In this document: piece after piece, positions 43,226 through 52,795 of the stretch | Layout of the letters: every line of letters starts with the position of its first letter | How positions within the stretch are numbered: the first letter of the stretch is position 1 | Origin: Mycolicibacterium phlei | Lineage (GTDB): Bacteria; Actinomycetota; Actinomycetes; Mycobacteriales; Mycobacteriaceae | NCBI RefSeq assembly: GCF_001583415.1 | Contig: NZ_CP014475.1 | Span: forward strand, 992,001 to 1,056,000 | Reading direction: 5' to 3' | DNA length: 64,000 nucleotides | The notes under the pieces: generated by a model | Seen by the model: the letters and a program-made list of their open reading frames with translations, nothing else | What the model was told of the DNA's origin: nothing | The model's database searches: none | Program-made: the position numbers and the translations under genes

Positions 43226-44656
43226 TCAGCGGATCGCCTTGATCACCTGCACCAGGCTGCACTGCCAGCGTTCGACGAGTCGGAACCCCAGATCGCGGGT
43301 GACGGCGAACGCGGTGGTGCCGCCGAACAGCGGGCCGGGCGGGATCGCCACACCGGTCTCGTGGCCGGGGGCCTGCGGGTCGGCCTGGGTCAGCACCCAC
43401 ACCGTCGCGCAGTGCTGCAGCGGTCCGACCGACGCCTCGGGGACGAGGTTGGTGTCGAACACCGCGTCGATGTCGGTGGCGCGCTGCCACAGGCTGACGT
43501 CGACCAGCGGCCGGAACGACTGCGGGCGCGCGGCCAGCAGTGGGCGCAGCGGCGCGGGATGGAAGGTGACGGTGTCGTTGACCAGCAGGCAGTCGCCGGG
43601 CGAGGCGTGCGCGGCGATGACGTCGGCGACCCGGCTGTAGTCCATCCCGTACTTGGCGTAGGTGCTGCGTTGCGCGGCAACGTAACTGTGGGTGGCGGCG
43701 ACGGCGAACGCGGCGACGACGGCGACGGCCTGCCACGGTGCGCGGGTCACCGCGACGACGCACAGCCCGAGCAGCAGCGCCACCGCGGGTGCGGTGAAGC
43801 ACAGATAGCGGGGCGTGTAGAGCGGTTCGGCCAGCAGCGAGTACACGATGATCACCGCCGTCGGGACCACCATCCACGCGACCGCCAGCACCACCGACTC
43901 CCGCACCGCCCCCAGTCGTCGCGCCGCCACCACCAGCAGCAGCGCGGCGAGCAGCGCGAAGTACGGGTTGCGGTCGAAATACTGTTGCACCGCAACGTCT
44001 TCGATGGTCCGCCCGCTGATCGGGCCGACCCAGCTGATCTGGCGTGCCTGCCTGGCGACCAGCGCGACGAACGGTGCGGTGAGCACCAGCGCCGCCGTCG
44101 CCGACACCCAGAATCCCCGCGCCGGCCGCCGCGTCACCGCCACGTAGCAGACGTGGGCGAACGCCAGCAGCGCCAGAAACACGTCGAACACCACGGATAC
44201 CGTCAGCAGCGCACCGTAACCGAGCCAGGCCCAACGGGTTTGGCGGTTCAGTGCCCAGGTCAGCGCGACGGTCAGCCAGACCGCCAGGGCCATCGTCAGC
44301 GCGTAGGGGCGGGCCTCGACCCCCGCCCAGGTGGCGCGGGGCAGGACGGCGAGCAGGACGCCGGCGACGACGCCGGTGCCGAGGGAGGCCAGCCGGGTGC
44401 CGAGGACGACGAGACCGGCCGCCGCCGCGCCGACCGCCAGCCCGCTGGGCACGCGCGCCCAGAACTCGGTCGGCGGAGCCACCGCGAACCAGCCGTGCAT
44501 GAGCAGGTAGTAGAGGCCGTGCACGGCGTCGACGTGGCCGAGCATCTGCCACAGTTCGGACAGGGGGCGGCTGTAGGACGCCGAGATGGTGGCGGCCTCG
44601 TCGTACCAGAACGACGGGCGGGCGGCGCCGGCGAGGCTCACCGCGGCGCCGAGCAC
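43226..44656 (-). CDS. GT-C-type polytopic membrane glycosyltransferase-like protein
   Basis: About 476 residues with eleven or so membrane helices. The first outside loop has [19 protein letters not shown], with the acidic DE pair typical of GT-C mannosyl/arabinosyltransferases that use polyprenyl-phosphate sugars. A soluble C-terminal part (about 340-476) follows. The start is unclear: the frame is open up to the end of the GH16 gene, and hydrophobic sequence continues upstream of GTG 44656, but I see no better start codon. Co-directional with the GH16 gene, so both may handle envelope or external glycans. Confidence 0.72.
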   Translation of the reverse strand: MLGAAVSLAGAARPSFWYDEAATISASYSRPLSELWQMLGHVDAVHGLYYLLMHGWFAVAPPTEFWARVPSGLAVGAAAAGLVVLGTRLASLGTGVVAGVLLAVLPRATWAGVEARPYALTMALAVWLTVALTWALNRQTRWAWLGYGALLTVSVVFDVFLALLAFAHVCYVAVTRRPARGFWVSATAALVLTAPFVALVARQARQISWVGPISGRTIEDVAVQQYFDRNPYFALLAALLLVVAARRLGAVRESVVLAVAWMVVPTAVIIVYSLLAEPLYTPRYLCFTAPAVALLLGLCVVAVTRAPWQAVAVVAAFAVAATHSYVAAQRSTYAKYGMDYSRVADVIAAHASPGDCLLVNDTVTFHPAPLRPLLAARPQSFRPLVDVSLWQRATDIDAVFDTNLVPEASVGPLQHCATVWVLTQADPQAPGHETGVAIPPGPLFGGTTAFAVTRDLGFRLVERWQCSLVQVIKAIR

Positions 44657-44697
44657 GCCGACGATAAGCGGCGCCAGGCGGGCGGCGCGGCTGAGCT

Positions 44698-45546
44698 CTA
44701 CCAGACGCGGATCCAGTCGACGAGCATCACCGACGGGTACGGGGCGAGCGCGGGGTCGCCGCCGCCGGTGCCGCCGACGGCGAGGTTGAAGATCGCCTGC
44801 ATCCAGTACCCGGGGATGCCGAACGGCCAGCGCAGGTCGTCCGGACGGCCGTACACCGGAATGGGTTTGGCGGGCACTGTGAAATACGGTTTGGCGCCGT
44901 CGGTGTAGTCGCGCCAGAACTGGAAGCCGTCCTCGCCCCAGTGCACGCGCCAGGTGTGCCAGGCGGGGTCGACGAGTTCGGGGATGGATTTGCCCGCCCA
45001 GGTGCGTCCGTTGGACGCGGCGTGCACGGTGGTGCCCGGCGGCCAGTCGCCGTTGCCGTAATACTCGACGATGTCGATCTCGCCGTCGGGCAGCGGGTCC
45101 TGGTTGAGCAGCCAGAAAGCGGGCCACAGCCCCGGGTGCATGCAGTCGAGCTTGATGCGTGCCTCCCAGGTGGTGCCGATCTGGCCGCGGAAGTGGCTGA
45201 GCACCTTGCCGCTGAAGTACTGGTCGCCTTCGCGGGTGGCGCACAGCACCAGGTTGGAGTTGCCGTCGAGGAACACGTTGCGGCGGTCGTCGCGGTAGTG
45301 CCCCGCCAGCGGCGGGGTGACGTTGTCGTCCCAGTTCTGGATGAGCCACTTCGACGGATCGGGCGCCGAGCCGGCGGGACCGTCGAAGTCGTCGACGAAC
45401 AGGAAGCCCGCGGCGGCGGCGTCGGGCGGCGGCTGGTCCCGCACGTCGGTCAGCGGCGACGCGCTCGCCGACGCCATCGGCACAGCGGCGCCCACGGCCG
45501 CAATCCCGGTCATCATCAACATGCTGCGACGATCGATCTCGGCCAC
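44698..45546 (-). CDS. secreted glycoside hydrolase family 16 enzyme (beta-1,3-glucanase-like)
   Basis: A 282-residue protein with a probable Tat signal ([16 protein letters not shown], cleavage near SASA). The GH16 catalytic motif is EIDIVE at 156-161, with Glu156 as nucleophile and Glu161 as acid/base. Other family parts are [15 protein letters not shown] and WHTWRVHW. Rv0315 of M. tuberculosis is a likely relative. It would cut beta-glucan, possibly fungal or plant laminarin-type polymer. ATG 45546 is the start. Confidence 0.9.
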   Translation of the reverse strand: MAEIDRRSMLMMTGIAAVGAAVPMASASASPLTDVRDQPPPDAAAAGFLFVDDFDGPAGSAPDPSKWLIQNWDDNVTPPLAGHYRDDRRNVFLDGNSNLVLCATREGDQYFSGKVLSHFRGQIGTTWEARIKLDCMHPGLWPAFWLLNQDPLPDGEIDIVEYYGNGDWPPGTTVHAASNGRTWAGKSIPELVDPAWHTWRVHWGEDGFQFWRDYTDGAKPYFTVPAKPIPVYGRPDDLRWPFGIPGYWMQAIFNLAVGGTGGGDPALAPYPSVMLVDWIRVW

Positions 45547-45820
45547 AGCAGCACCTTAGACGGTTCCCGGGATGGGCGTACTGCGAATTCGGCAGGCCGC
45601 GGCCGTAACTCGTGTTACAGCAGTTTGCTGATTGTGCGGGTCCGCGTCGTGACACCCGGTTGTCGAGTCGGTTGCGCATCGTTTGCGGTGTGTGCTCGTG
45701 CTGCGCGGTATCTGTTGAGCCGCCACGGGATTGGCGGTGAGCTGTATACGATCGGGCCACCGGTTGGGCTGCGGTAGGTGGGGAAAGTCGAAGCACAGTG
45801 GCGTCGACCAGGAGAGGCAG

Positions 45821-47179
45821 ATGACCGAGAAACGCGTGGAAACAGAGCGGTTGGCGCCTGCGGTGAGGTCGACACCGGCGGAGACGCGGCGGGCGATCTG
45901 GAACACCATCCGCGGGTCCTCGGGCAACCTCGTCGAGTGGTACGACGTGTACATCTACACGGTGTTCGCGCCGTACTTCGAGAGCCAGTTCTTCGATGAG
46001 TCGGAGAAGAACTCGACGGTGTACGTGTACGCGATCTTCGCGATCACGTTCGTGATGCGACCGGTCGGGTCGTGGTTCTTCGGCCGGTTCGCCGACCGGC
46101 GGGGCCGGCGGGCGGCGCTGACGGTGAGCGTGACGGTGATGGCGGCGTGCTCGATGGTGGTGGCGCTGGTGCCGTCGCAGGCGCACATCGGGGCCGCGGC
46201 GGCGGTGATCCTGATCCTGGCCCGGCTGGTGCAGGGGTTCGCGACGGGCGGCGAGTACGGGACGTCGGCGACGTACATGTCGGAGGCGGCGACGCGCGAG
46301 CGGCGCGGGTTCTTCTCGTCGTTCCAGTACGTGACCCTGGTCGGCGGGCATGTGCTCGCGCAGCTGACGCTGCTCGTGGTCGACGCCTTCCTCAACGACG
46401 ACCAGATGCACGAATTCGGTTGGCGCATCGGCTTTGCTATCGGCGGTGTGGCCGCGGTGGTGGTGTACTGGCTGCGGCGCACGATGGACGAGTCGCTGAG
46501 CGAGGACGTCATCGAGGCGGCGACGACGGGTGCGGACACCGGCGCGGGGTCCATCCGGGAACTGCTGACGCGGTACTGGCGGCCCCTGCTGCTGTGCTTC
46601 CTGATCACCATGGGTGGGACGGTGGCGTTCTACACGTACAGCGTGAACGCGCCGGCGATCGTGAAGTCGACGTACCAGGGCTCGATGACGGGCACGTGGC
46701 TGAACCTGTTCGGGTTGATCTTCCTGATGCTGCTGCAGCCGGTGGGCGGGCTGATCAGTGACCGGGTCGGGCGCAAGCCGCTGCTGGTGTGGTTCGGGGT
46801 CGGCGGTCTGGTGTACACGTACGTGCTGATCACCTATCTGCCCGAAACCCGTTCGCCGCTGGTCACTTTCCTGTTGGTGGCGGTCGGCTATGTGATCCTG
46901 ACCGGGTACACGTCGATCAACGCGCTGGTGAAGTCGGAGCTGTTCCCGGCGCACGTGCGGGCGCTGGGCGTCGGACTCGGGTACGCGATGGCCAACTCGA
47001 TCTTTGGCGGGACGGCGCCGATGATCTACCAGGCGATGAAGGCGCGCGACCAGGTGCCGCTGTTCATCGGCTACGTGACGGTGTGCATCGCGGTGTCGCT
47101 GGTGGTGTACGTGTTCTTCCTGAAAAACAAGGCGGAGACCCACCTCGACCGCGAGCGGGGCGCAGCCTTCGTCCGTTAG
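45821..47179 (+). CDS. MHS-family (KgtP-like) major facilitator transporter
   Basis: A 452-residue MFS carrier with twelve helices. The metabolite:H+ symporter signature is at the start: [21 protein letters not shown]. The loop 2-3 motif is [13 protein letters not shown], and [20 protein letters not shown] is the MHS helix-5 motif. Relatives import 2-oxoglutarate, citrate, proline or shikimate. ATG 45821 follows AGGAGAGG. A 274-base upstream gap separates it from the divergent GH16 gene and must hold both promoters. Confidence 0.9.
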   Translation: MTEKRVETERLAPAVRSTPAETRRAIWNTIRGSSGNLVEWYDVYIYTVFAPYFESQFFDESEKNSTVYVYAIFAITFVMRPVGSWFFGRFADRRGRRAALTVSVTVMAACSMVVALVPSQAHIGAAAAVILILARLVQGFATGGEYGTSATYMSEAATRERRGFFSSFQYVTLVGGHVLAQLTLLVVDAFLNDDQMHEFGWRIGFAIGGVAAVVVYWLRRTMDESLSEDVIEAATTGADTGAGSIRELLTRYWRPLLLCFLITMGGTVAFYTYSVNAPAIVKSTYQGSMTGTWLNLFGLIFLMLLQPVGGLISDRVGRKPLLVWFGVGGLVYTYVLITYLPETRSPLVTFLLVAVGYVILTGYTSINALVKSELFPAHVRALGVGLGYAMANSIFGGTAPMIYQAMKARDQVPLFIGYVTVCIAVSLVVYVFFLKNKAETHLDRERGAAFVR

Positions 47180-47289
47180 GCAGTGGCCAGTCCGCGTCAT
47201 CTTTGCCACAGTTATTGACGAACGCGTACAGCGGCGGACGGCGGCCATGCACACTGGCCGCTGGGAGGGTTGATCCGGGGGGGCGGGGG

Positions 47290-49167
47290 ATGCCGTTAGC
47301 TGAAGGTTCGAGGATCGCTGGTTACACGATCCAGCGGATGCTCGGCTCGGGAGGGATGGGCGAGGTCTACCTCGCCCAGCACCCTCGGCTGCCGCGCCAG
47401 GACGCGATCAAGGTCCTCAGATCCGACATCTCCGGTAATCCCGACTTCGTCGAGCGGTTCAACCGGGAGGCCGATCTGGCGGCCGCTCTGTGGCATCCGC
47501 ACATCGTCGGCATCCATGACCGCGGCAGTTACCGGGGCCGGTTGTGGATCTCGATGGACTTCGTCGACGGCACCGATGCCGGCCGCCTGCTGGATCGGCA
47601 CCCGAGCGGTCTGCCGGTGGCCGAGGCGCTGGAGATCGTCAGAGCGGTTGCCAGTGCCCTCGACTACGCCCACGAGCGTGGGCTGCTGCACCGCGACGTC
47701 AAACCGGCCAACATCCTGGTCGCGGGTACCGGGCTGGACCGCCGAATTCTGCTCAGCGACTTCGGTATTGCCCGCGTACTCGCCGACGACACGGGCAACG
47801 GGCTGACCGCCACCAACATGACGGTTGGTACTGCGGCATACGCGGCGCCCGAGCAGTTGATGGGGCTGGACCTCGACGGCCGCGCGGACCAGTACTCGCT
47901 CGCGGTGACGGCGTATCACCTGCTGACGGGTAAGCCGCCGTTCCGGCACTCCAACGCGGCCGTGGTGATCGGACAGCATCTCAACGCCTCGCCTCCTGCG
48001 CTCGCCGATTCCAATCCGGAGTTGGCGCCGCTCGATCCCGTCATGGCCCGGGCGTTGGCGAAGGATCCCGCCGACCGGTTCCCGACGTGCCTGGACTTCG
48101 CGCGCGCACTGGAGGCGGCGGCCGCGGGTGTCGCCACGGCGACGATGCCCGCGGCCGAGAGCGCCCCGACCATGGTCCGGGTGACGACGCCGGAGGCGGT
48201 GCCGTACCCGACCGACCCGACTCCGGTGACTCCTGGCGGCGGCGGCCGGAGTCGGTGGCGGTGGGGCTTGACCGCGGCGGCCGCGGTGGTCGCGATCGCG
48301 GGCGTCGTCGCCTACTTCGCGGTGGCGCGCTCGGGCCCGGTCCGCGGCGAACCGTTCACGCTCACCGGGTCGGTCCAGATCCCGATCGACCAGGTCAGGA
48401 CGACGGGGCTGCCGGAGAGGTACAAGTGCGCGGGCGACGGTGCGCTGCTCGACGTCAGCCCGAACGCACCGGTCACGGTTGAGGACGAATCGGGAACCCT
48501 TCTCGCTAAGGGAGCGATCCGGGAGAGTTTCAGCGCGAAGGAGTCGTGCACGCTGGCCTTCCGGGTGGACGACGTGCCGTCGGGCGCGAGGTTCTATCGC
48601 GTGCAGGTCGCCCACCAGCCCGAGTCGAGTTTCACGGAGGCCGAGGCGAAGGCGGGTGTGGAGATCCCGCTCGTCGCCGCTGAGGCCGGGCCGAAGCCGA
48701 CGCCCAGCACGTCTCCAGCGCCTTCGTCGGCGAAGCCCTCGCCGCCGCCCACGCAGACAGCGACAGCGACCCCGGATGCCGACGCCAACGCCCTGCGCGC
48801 GCTCCAGCGGATCGCCGCCGACGATTACTACGACGTCCGAACCTATTTCACCGATATCTGGGTGCCGCAGATCAGTTCCAAGCGGGTGGGCCTGCGCGCC
48901 GAGGGCAAGGTCTGGAGTAACGCCGACATCCTGGACGAACACCTGCGGTTGCGCGCCCGCTACCCCGACGTGAAGCTGCTGTGGTCCGGCGACTGGTCGA
49001 CCTTCGACGCGGGGAATTTCTGGGTGACGATCGTGGGTCTGAAGTCGCCGTACTACACCGACGTGCTGGACTGGTGCCGACAGCAGGGCTTCGACCGCGA
49101 CCACTGCCTGGCCAAGATGGTCAGCACCTGGCGCCCGGTCGCGGGCACCACGAAGCTACTGAACTGA
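47290..49167 (+). CDS. PknF-type transmembrane Ser/Thr protein kinase with a novel extracellular region
   Basis: A 625-residue receptor kinase. The kinase domain is close to M. tuberculosis PknF, starting [19 protein letters not shown]. Catalytic parts are Lys41, HRDVKPAN (134-141), DFG (157-159), the activation loop [11 protein letters not shown] and APE (186-188). One membrane helix lies near 326-345. Outside are a beta-rich module (about 355-465, Cys380 and Cys420), a Pro/Ser/Thr linker (about 467-496) and a C-terminal module (about 497-622, Cys596 and Cys606) I do not recognise. The PknF ectodomain is different. ATG 47290 is the start. What it senses is unknown. Confidence 0.92.
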   Translation: MPLAEGSRIAGYTIQRMLGSGGMGEVYLAQHPRLPRQDAIKVLRSDISGNPDFVERFNREADLAAALWHPHIVGIHDRGSYRGRLWISMDFVDGTDAGRLLDRHPSGLPVAEALEIVRAVASALDYAHERGLLHRDVKPANILVAGTGLDRRILLSDFGIARVLADDTGNGLTATNMTVGTAAYAAPEQLMGLDLDGRADQYSLAVTAYHLLTGKPPFRHSNAAVVIGQHLNASPPALADSNPELAPLDPVMARALAKDPADRFPTCLDFARALEAAAAGVATATMPAAESAPTMVRVTTPEAVPYPTDPTPVTPGGGGRSRWRWGLTAAAAVVAIAGVVAYFAVARSGPVRGEPFTLTGSVQIPIDQVRTTGLPERYKCAGDGALLDVSPNAPVTVEDESGTLLAKGAIRESFSAKESCTLAFRVDDVPSGARFYRVQVAHQPESSFTEAEAKAGVEIPLVAAEAGPKPTPSTSPAPSSAKPSPPPTQTATATPDADANALRALQRIAADDYYDVRTYFTDIWVPQISSKRVGLRAEGKVWSNADILDEHLRLRARYPDVKLLWSGDWSTFDAGNFWVTIVGLKSPYYTDVLDWCRQQGFDRDHCLAKMVSTWRPVAGTTKLLN

Positions 49168-49204
49168 GCCGCTGAATCAGCCTCCAGCAGAACCGGTTCC
49201 GGAA

Positions 49205-50494
49205 TTAGTTCGCCGTTGGCGGCGGCGGTTCGTACGGCGTGTACCACCACCAGTCGGCCTTCTCCCCGGACGGGCCCCGCCACGGCGGCACGTCCGGCGG
49301 TGGCTCGCTCGGTGGCCGCGCCAGGGACCCGCGCGCCAACCGTCGGCTGTAGGTATCCCTGACGACGAGGTTGTCGGCGGTGCCCTCGATGGTGATCACC
49401 CCGCGGTGGTGGGCGCGGTGGTGAAACGGGCACACCAGCACCAGGTTGTGCAGCTCGGTCTCCCCGCCGTGCTCCCAGTGCCGGATGTGGTGCGCCTGCA
49501 GCCCCCGCTGCGCCGAACAGCCGGGCACCACGCAGCGCTGGTCGCGATGCTCCAACGCCCGCCGCAGCCGCCGGTTGATCGTCCGCGTCGCCCGGCCCGC
49601 GCCGATCACGGTGCCGCGCTTCTCCAGCCACACCTCGCCGGTGCAGTCACACAGCAGGAGCTGGCGGTCCGCCTCGGACAACAGCGGTCCCCGGTGCAGC
49701 CAGGCGGCACCCTTCTCCGGATCCAGGTGCACGATCACCGTGGTGTGCGCACCGTGCGGCCGCCGCGCCGCCTCGGCGTCCCACGCGGCCTCGACCATCG
49801 ACAGGAACGCGTCGGTCAGCGTCGGGAACGGCCGCCGGCCCTCGGTAACCTCAGCCTCCGTCGCGATGTGCGGCGGCCACTCCGGATTAGGCCCCTCGGG
49901 GACGGTGTCCTCGTCGCGGTCGTGGTCGTTGATCAGCGCCACGTGATGGGCGTCCAGTGCGGCGTCGACCTTCGCGGCCTCGAGCGTCGGCACCGTGATC
50001 TTGTAGGTGGTGTAGCCGTCGCGGGTGTACTTGACGAATTCCCGCTTGGGATAGCGCTTCTCGGGCTCCGGGCGGACCTCCATCCGCAGCGCGGTGCGCA
50101 GCTGGTTGACCGTGGCCTCGCACGCCAGCTCGGCGTAGTGGTCGTCGGACCCCTCACCGCCGCGCTGCGCGATCACCCCGACCTGATCCAGCGACAGCCG
50201 GCCCTCCTGCATCTCGCTGATGCACCGGGGGAACTCCTCGTAGCGGTCCGAGATCGCCACCACCAACTCCGCGTTGGCGTCCGTCATCCCGAGCTTCCAG
50301 GCCGTCAGGTGCTTGAGCGACCGGCATCCCGTCGCGCCCCACAGGTTCTGCGCGTCGATCTGATGGATGACCTCGACGATGCGGGCCTCGATCGCATTGC
50401 GCTGACCGGAGAGCTCCTCGAGCTGGGCGAACATGTCCAGCAGCAGATCCACCTGGCTGCGCTCTACCGTTTCGTCACCCGCCGTCACCGACAT
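49205..50494 (-). CDS. DUF222/HNH endonuclease-domain protein (13E12 repeat family)
   Basis: A 429-residue protein of the 13E12 family, present in many copies in mycobacteria. The N-terminal DUF222 helical region covers about 1-290. The HNH domain near the C-terminus has CVVPGCSAQRGLQAHHIRHW and LVLVCPFHHRAHH, with both zinc-type CxxC/HH groups. A Pro-rich tail ends in PPPPTAN. ATG 50494 is the start. The role is unknown; nuclease activity is presumed from the HNH motif. Multi-copy members can recombine with each other. Confidence 0.9.
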   Translation of the reverse strand: MSVTAGDETVERSQVDLLLDMFAQLEELSGQRNAIEARIVEVIHQIDAQNLWGATGCRSLKHLTAWKLGMTDANAELVVAISDRYEEFPRCISEMQEGRLSLDQVGVIAQRGGEGSDDHYAELACEATVNQLRTALRMEVRPEPEKRYPKREFVKYTRDGYTTYKITVPTLEAAKVDAALDAHHVALINDHDRDEDTVPEGPNPEWPPHIATEAEVTEGRRPFPTLTDAFLSMVEAAWDAEAARRPHGAHTTVIVHLDPEKGAAWLHRGPLLSEADRQLLLCDCTGEVWLEKRGTVIGAGRATRTINRRLRRALEHRDQRCVVPGCSAQRGLQAHHIRHWEHGGETELHNLVLVCPFHHRAHHRGVITIEGTADNLVVRDTYSRRLARGSLARPPSEPPPDVPPWRGPSGEKADWWWYTPYEPPPPTAN

Positions 50495-50644
50495 AACCCG
50501 ATCCTGCCGACGACCACCGACAAAAACCGGTCCCGCAGCCCCCGAAAACGACCACCAACACGAATTCTTATGAAACTCACAGGAATTCACCGAGACCCTG
50601 GCATCGTCACAGGAGCCACCGAACCTCCGCGATACCCTCTGCCT

Positions 50645-51325
50645 GTGCGGCTACCCCGCGGCATCGCCGACGCTCCACTGACCCACGCGTGGCTGCTCGT
50701 CCTGCTCGTCACCACCGTCGTGCAGCGCCGGGCCGGGCACGCGGCGTCGCGCCACATCCAACGCCGCCACTCGACCAACCTGCGTCGCCTGGACAGCGAA
50801 CCGCACCGCGTCCTGACCACCAGCCTGTTCTGGCTCGACAACGCCCGCTGGTGGCCGTACGTCCCCGTCTTCGCCGGCGTCGTCGCCCCCGCCGAGCGCC
50901 GGTTGCGTTCGTGGCGTTGGCTTCTCGTCGGTGTCACCGCGCACGTCGTCGGCACCTACGTCGGCCAGAGCTACCTGCGCCTGCTGATCCGGCGCAACCG
51001 GGCGCCCCGCCACCTCGTCGACGCCCGCGACGTCGGCGTCAGCTACTTCGTCCTCGGCGTCGCCGGCGCCCTCACCAAGTACGCGAGACACCGGCGTCGC
51101 GCCCGGATGATCGGCACCGCGGCCCTGGCCGCCAACGCCGCCGCCCGGCCGACGTTCACCGAGGTCGGCCACCTCACCGCGTTCCTCGTCGGCCTCGCCG
51201 CGACCCCGCTGACCCCCGACGACGCACCCTCCTACCCGCGGGAACGTTTCACGATCCCCGCCGCGGGAAGAAGAGGGCCATGGATTGGGAATGCGCCGTC
51301 GTCGGCGGGGGAGCCGCCGGGCTGA
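50645..51325 (+). CDS. rhomboid-like membrane protein
   Basis: About 226 residues from GTG 50645 with five to six hydrophobic helices. TNLRRLDSEPHRVLTTSLFW and DVGVSYFVLGVAGALT are typical of the mycobacterial rhomboid-like family. A Ser in GVSY and a His in GHLTAFLVG could stand for the rhomboid dyad, but the strict GxSG motif is not present, so proteolysis is doubtful. The last part overlaps the start of the next gene by 46 bases, so the two are closely linked. Confidence 0.72.
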   Translation: MRLPRGIADAPLTHAWLLVLLVTTVVQRRAGHAASRHIQRRHSTNLRRLDSEPHRVLTTSLFWLDNARWWPYVPVFAGVVAPAERRLRSWRWLLVGVTAHVVGTYVGQSYLRLLIRRNRAPRHLVDARDVGVSYFVLGVAGALTKYARHRRRARMIGTAALAANAAARPTFTEVGHLTAFLVGLAATPLTPDDAPSYPRERFTIPAAGRRGPWIGNAPSSAGEPPG

Positions 51326-52209
51326 GCGCCGCGCTCGTCCTGGGCCGGGCCCGGCGACGCACGATCGTCATCGACGCCGACCAGCAGAGCAACCGCGCCT
51401 CACCGGTCATCGGCGGCCTGCTCGGTTTCGACCGCCGCCCGCCCGCCGAGCTCTACGAGCAGGGCCGCCGCGAGCTCGCGAACTACCCCAGCGTCGAGTA
51501 CGTGCGCGGGGTCGTGCAGAGCGGACGCCCCATCGAGGGCGGCTTCATCCTCGAACCCGACGACGGGGACCCCGTCCTGACCAAGCGGGTACTGCTGGCC
51601 ACCGGCATGCGGTACCGCCCGCCCGAGCTGCCCAGCCTGGCCGAGCTGTGGGGCACCTCGGTCTTCCAGTGCCCGTTCTGTCACGGCTGGGAGATGCGCG
51701 ACAAACGGCTGGCCACCCTCGCGGCCGGCGAGGAGGCGATGCACTCGGCGCTGATGCTGCGCGGGTGGAGCGACGACGTCGTGCTGCTCACCGACGGCCG
51801 CACCGATCTGAGCCCCGGCGACATCGATGTGCTCACGAGGGCGGGCGTGGTCATCGACGACCGCCGGGTCGCGGAGCTGCACGGCGAGGACGGCACGCTC
51901 ACCGCGATCGGGTTCGCCGACGGGGACCGGCTCGCCCGCGACGGTCTGCTCGTCGAGGCCCCGCTGGAGCAGCGCGACAAGCTGGCCGAACAGCTCGGCG
52001 CGGTGTGCGCCGAGGGGCCGGTGTCGACGCACTCGGTCAGCGTCGACGAGATCTACCGCAGCAAGGCCGAGGGGGTGTTCGCCGTCGGCGACCTGTGCAC
52101 CGACCAGCCCTACGTGGCCGGCGCGATCGCGGCGGGCTCGAAGGCCGCGATGATCGTCGTGCAGAGCCTGCTCGCCGACGAGTTCGGCCTGCCCTACCCG
52201 CCGGTCTAG
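51280..52209 (+). CDS. thioredoxin-reductase-like FAD oxidoreductase with a CPFC motif
   Basis: A 309-residue two-Rossmann flavoprotein. GGGAAG near residue 9 binds FAD, and the redox motif CPFC is in VFQCPFCHGWEMRD. The C-terminal FAD segment is GVFAVGDLCTDQPYVAGAIAAGS. The second nucleotide motif is weak, reading LATLAAGEEAMHS where GxGxxA would be expected, so NADPH use is uncertain. The layout matches small TrxR-like disulfide oxidoreductases. ATG 51280 has a GGAAGAAGAG site. It overlaps the rhomboid-like gene and precedes a cNMP-binding protein. Confidence 0.87.
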   Translation: MDWECAVVGGGAAGLSAALVLGRARRRTIVIDADQQSNRASPVIGGLLGFDRRPPAELYEQGRRELANYPSVEYVRGVVQSGRPIEGGFILEPDDGDPVLTKRVLLATGMRYRPPELPSLAELWGTSVFQCPFCHGWEMRDKRLATLAAGEEAMHSALMLRGWSDDVVLLTDGRTDLSPGDIDVLTRAGVVIDDRRVAELHGEDGTLTAIGFADGDRLARDGLLVEAPLEQRDKLAEQLGAVCAEGPVSTHSVSVDEIYRSKAEGVFAVGDLCTDQPYVAGAIAAGSKAAMIVVQSLLADEFGLPYPPV

Positions 52210-52294
52210 CGGATTACCGCCCGCAGCGGTTCGCCACCGGGTTACGGTTCGCCCCAACGGGGCTGTCAACGGGGCTTTTGAGGAAGGAAACGCC

Positions 52295-52750
52295 ATGGAC
52301 AACCGCAAGTACGCCCGGGAGAGCGAGCAGGCCCGCGCGGAGGAGATCGAACGCGACATCGCGCGGCTGCGGGAGTTCGAGGCGTTCGCCAAGTTCACCG
52401 ACGCCGACCTGCGCAAGCTGGTCGAGGCCGCCCAGCACACGTCGACGTCCGGGCCGTGGCCGCTCATCCGCGAGGCGACCCCGTCGGACGCCGCCTACAT
52501 TCTGCTCAGTGGGGAGGTCGGCGTGTACGTCGGCCAGGACCGCATCGCGGTGGTCGGCCCGGGCGAGGTGATCGGCGAGTCGGTGCTGCGCCGCGGCTCG
52601 CTGCGCAACGCGACGGTGACCACCACCGGGCGCGCCGAGGTGCTGCACCTCAACCGCGAGGACCTGGCCCGGCTGGTCGACGAGATCCCCGCCCTGCGCG
52701 AGGCGATGGACGAGACGGCGCGCCGCCACACCCCGCAGGCCGCTGAGTAG
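52295..52750 (+). CDS. cyclic-nucleotide-binding-domain protein (single domain)
   Basis: A 151-residue protein. After a charged helical lead (ESEQARAEEIERDIARLREF) it has a cNMP-binding beta-roll: FTDADLRKLV, AAYILLSGEVGVYVG, then GPGEVIGESVLRRGSLRNATV with the phosphate-binding cassette, and AEVLHLNREDLARLV. No DNA-binding domain follows, so it is not a CRP. It may act as a cAMP-responsive partner. AGGAAGGAAA precedes ATG 52295. It lies between the flavoprotein and the WS/DGAT gene. Confidence 0.87.
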   Translation: MDNRKYARESEQARAEEIERDIARLREFEAFAKFTDADLRKLVEAAQHTSTSGPWPLIREATPSDAAYILLSGEVGVYVGQDRIAVVGPGEVIGESVLRRGSLRNATVTTTGRAEVLHLNREDLARLVDEIPALREAMDETARRHTPQAAE

Positions 52751-52795
52751 AACTCAGGCGTTTGACGGCCCGGTCAAATTGGGTACGTTTGCCGT

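Noticed and set aside
43226..47254. A 1342-codon open frame on the minus strand
   Set aside because: Only the first part (to about 44.66 kb) has membrane-protein sequence. The rest is Arg/His-rich and antisense to the clear GH16 (other frame) and MHS transporter genes, a usual effect of high G+C codon use.
49205..50494. The 13E12/HNH gene as a homing or mobile element
   Set aside because: The family is normal and multi-copy in mycobacteria. No flanking repeats or intron/intein borders are seen here.
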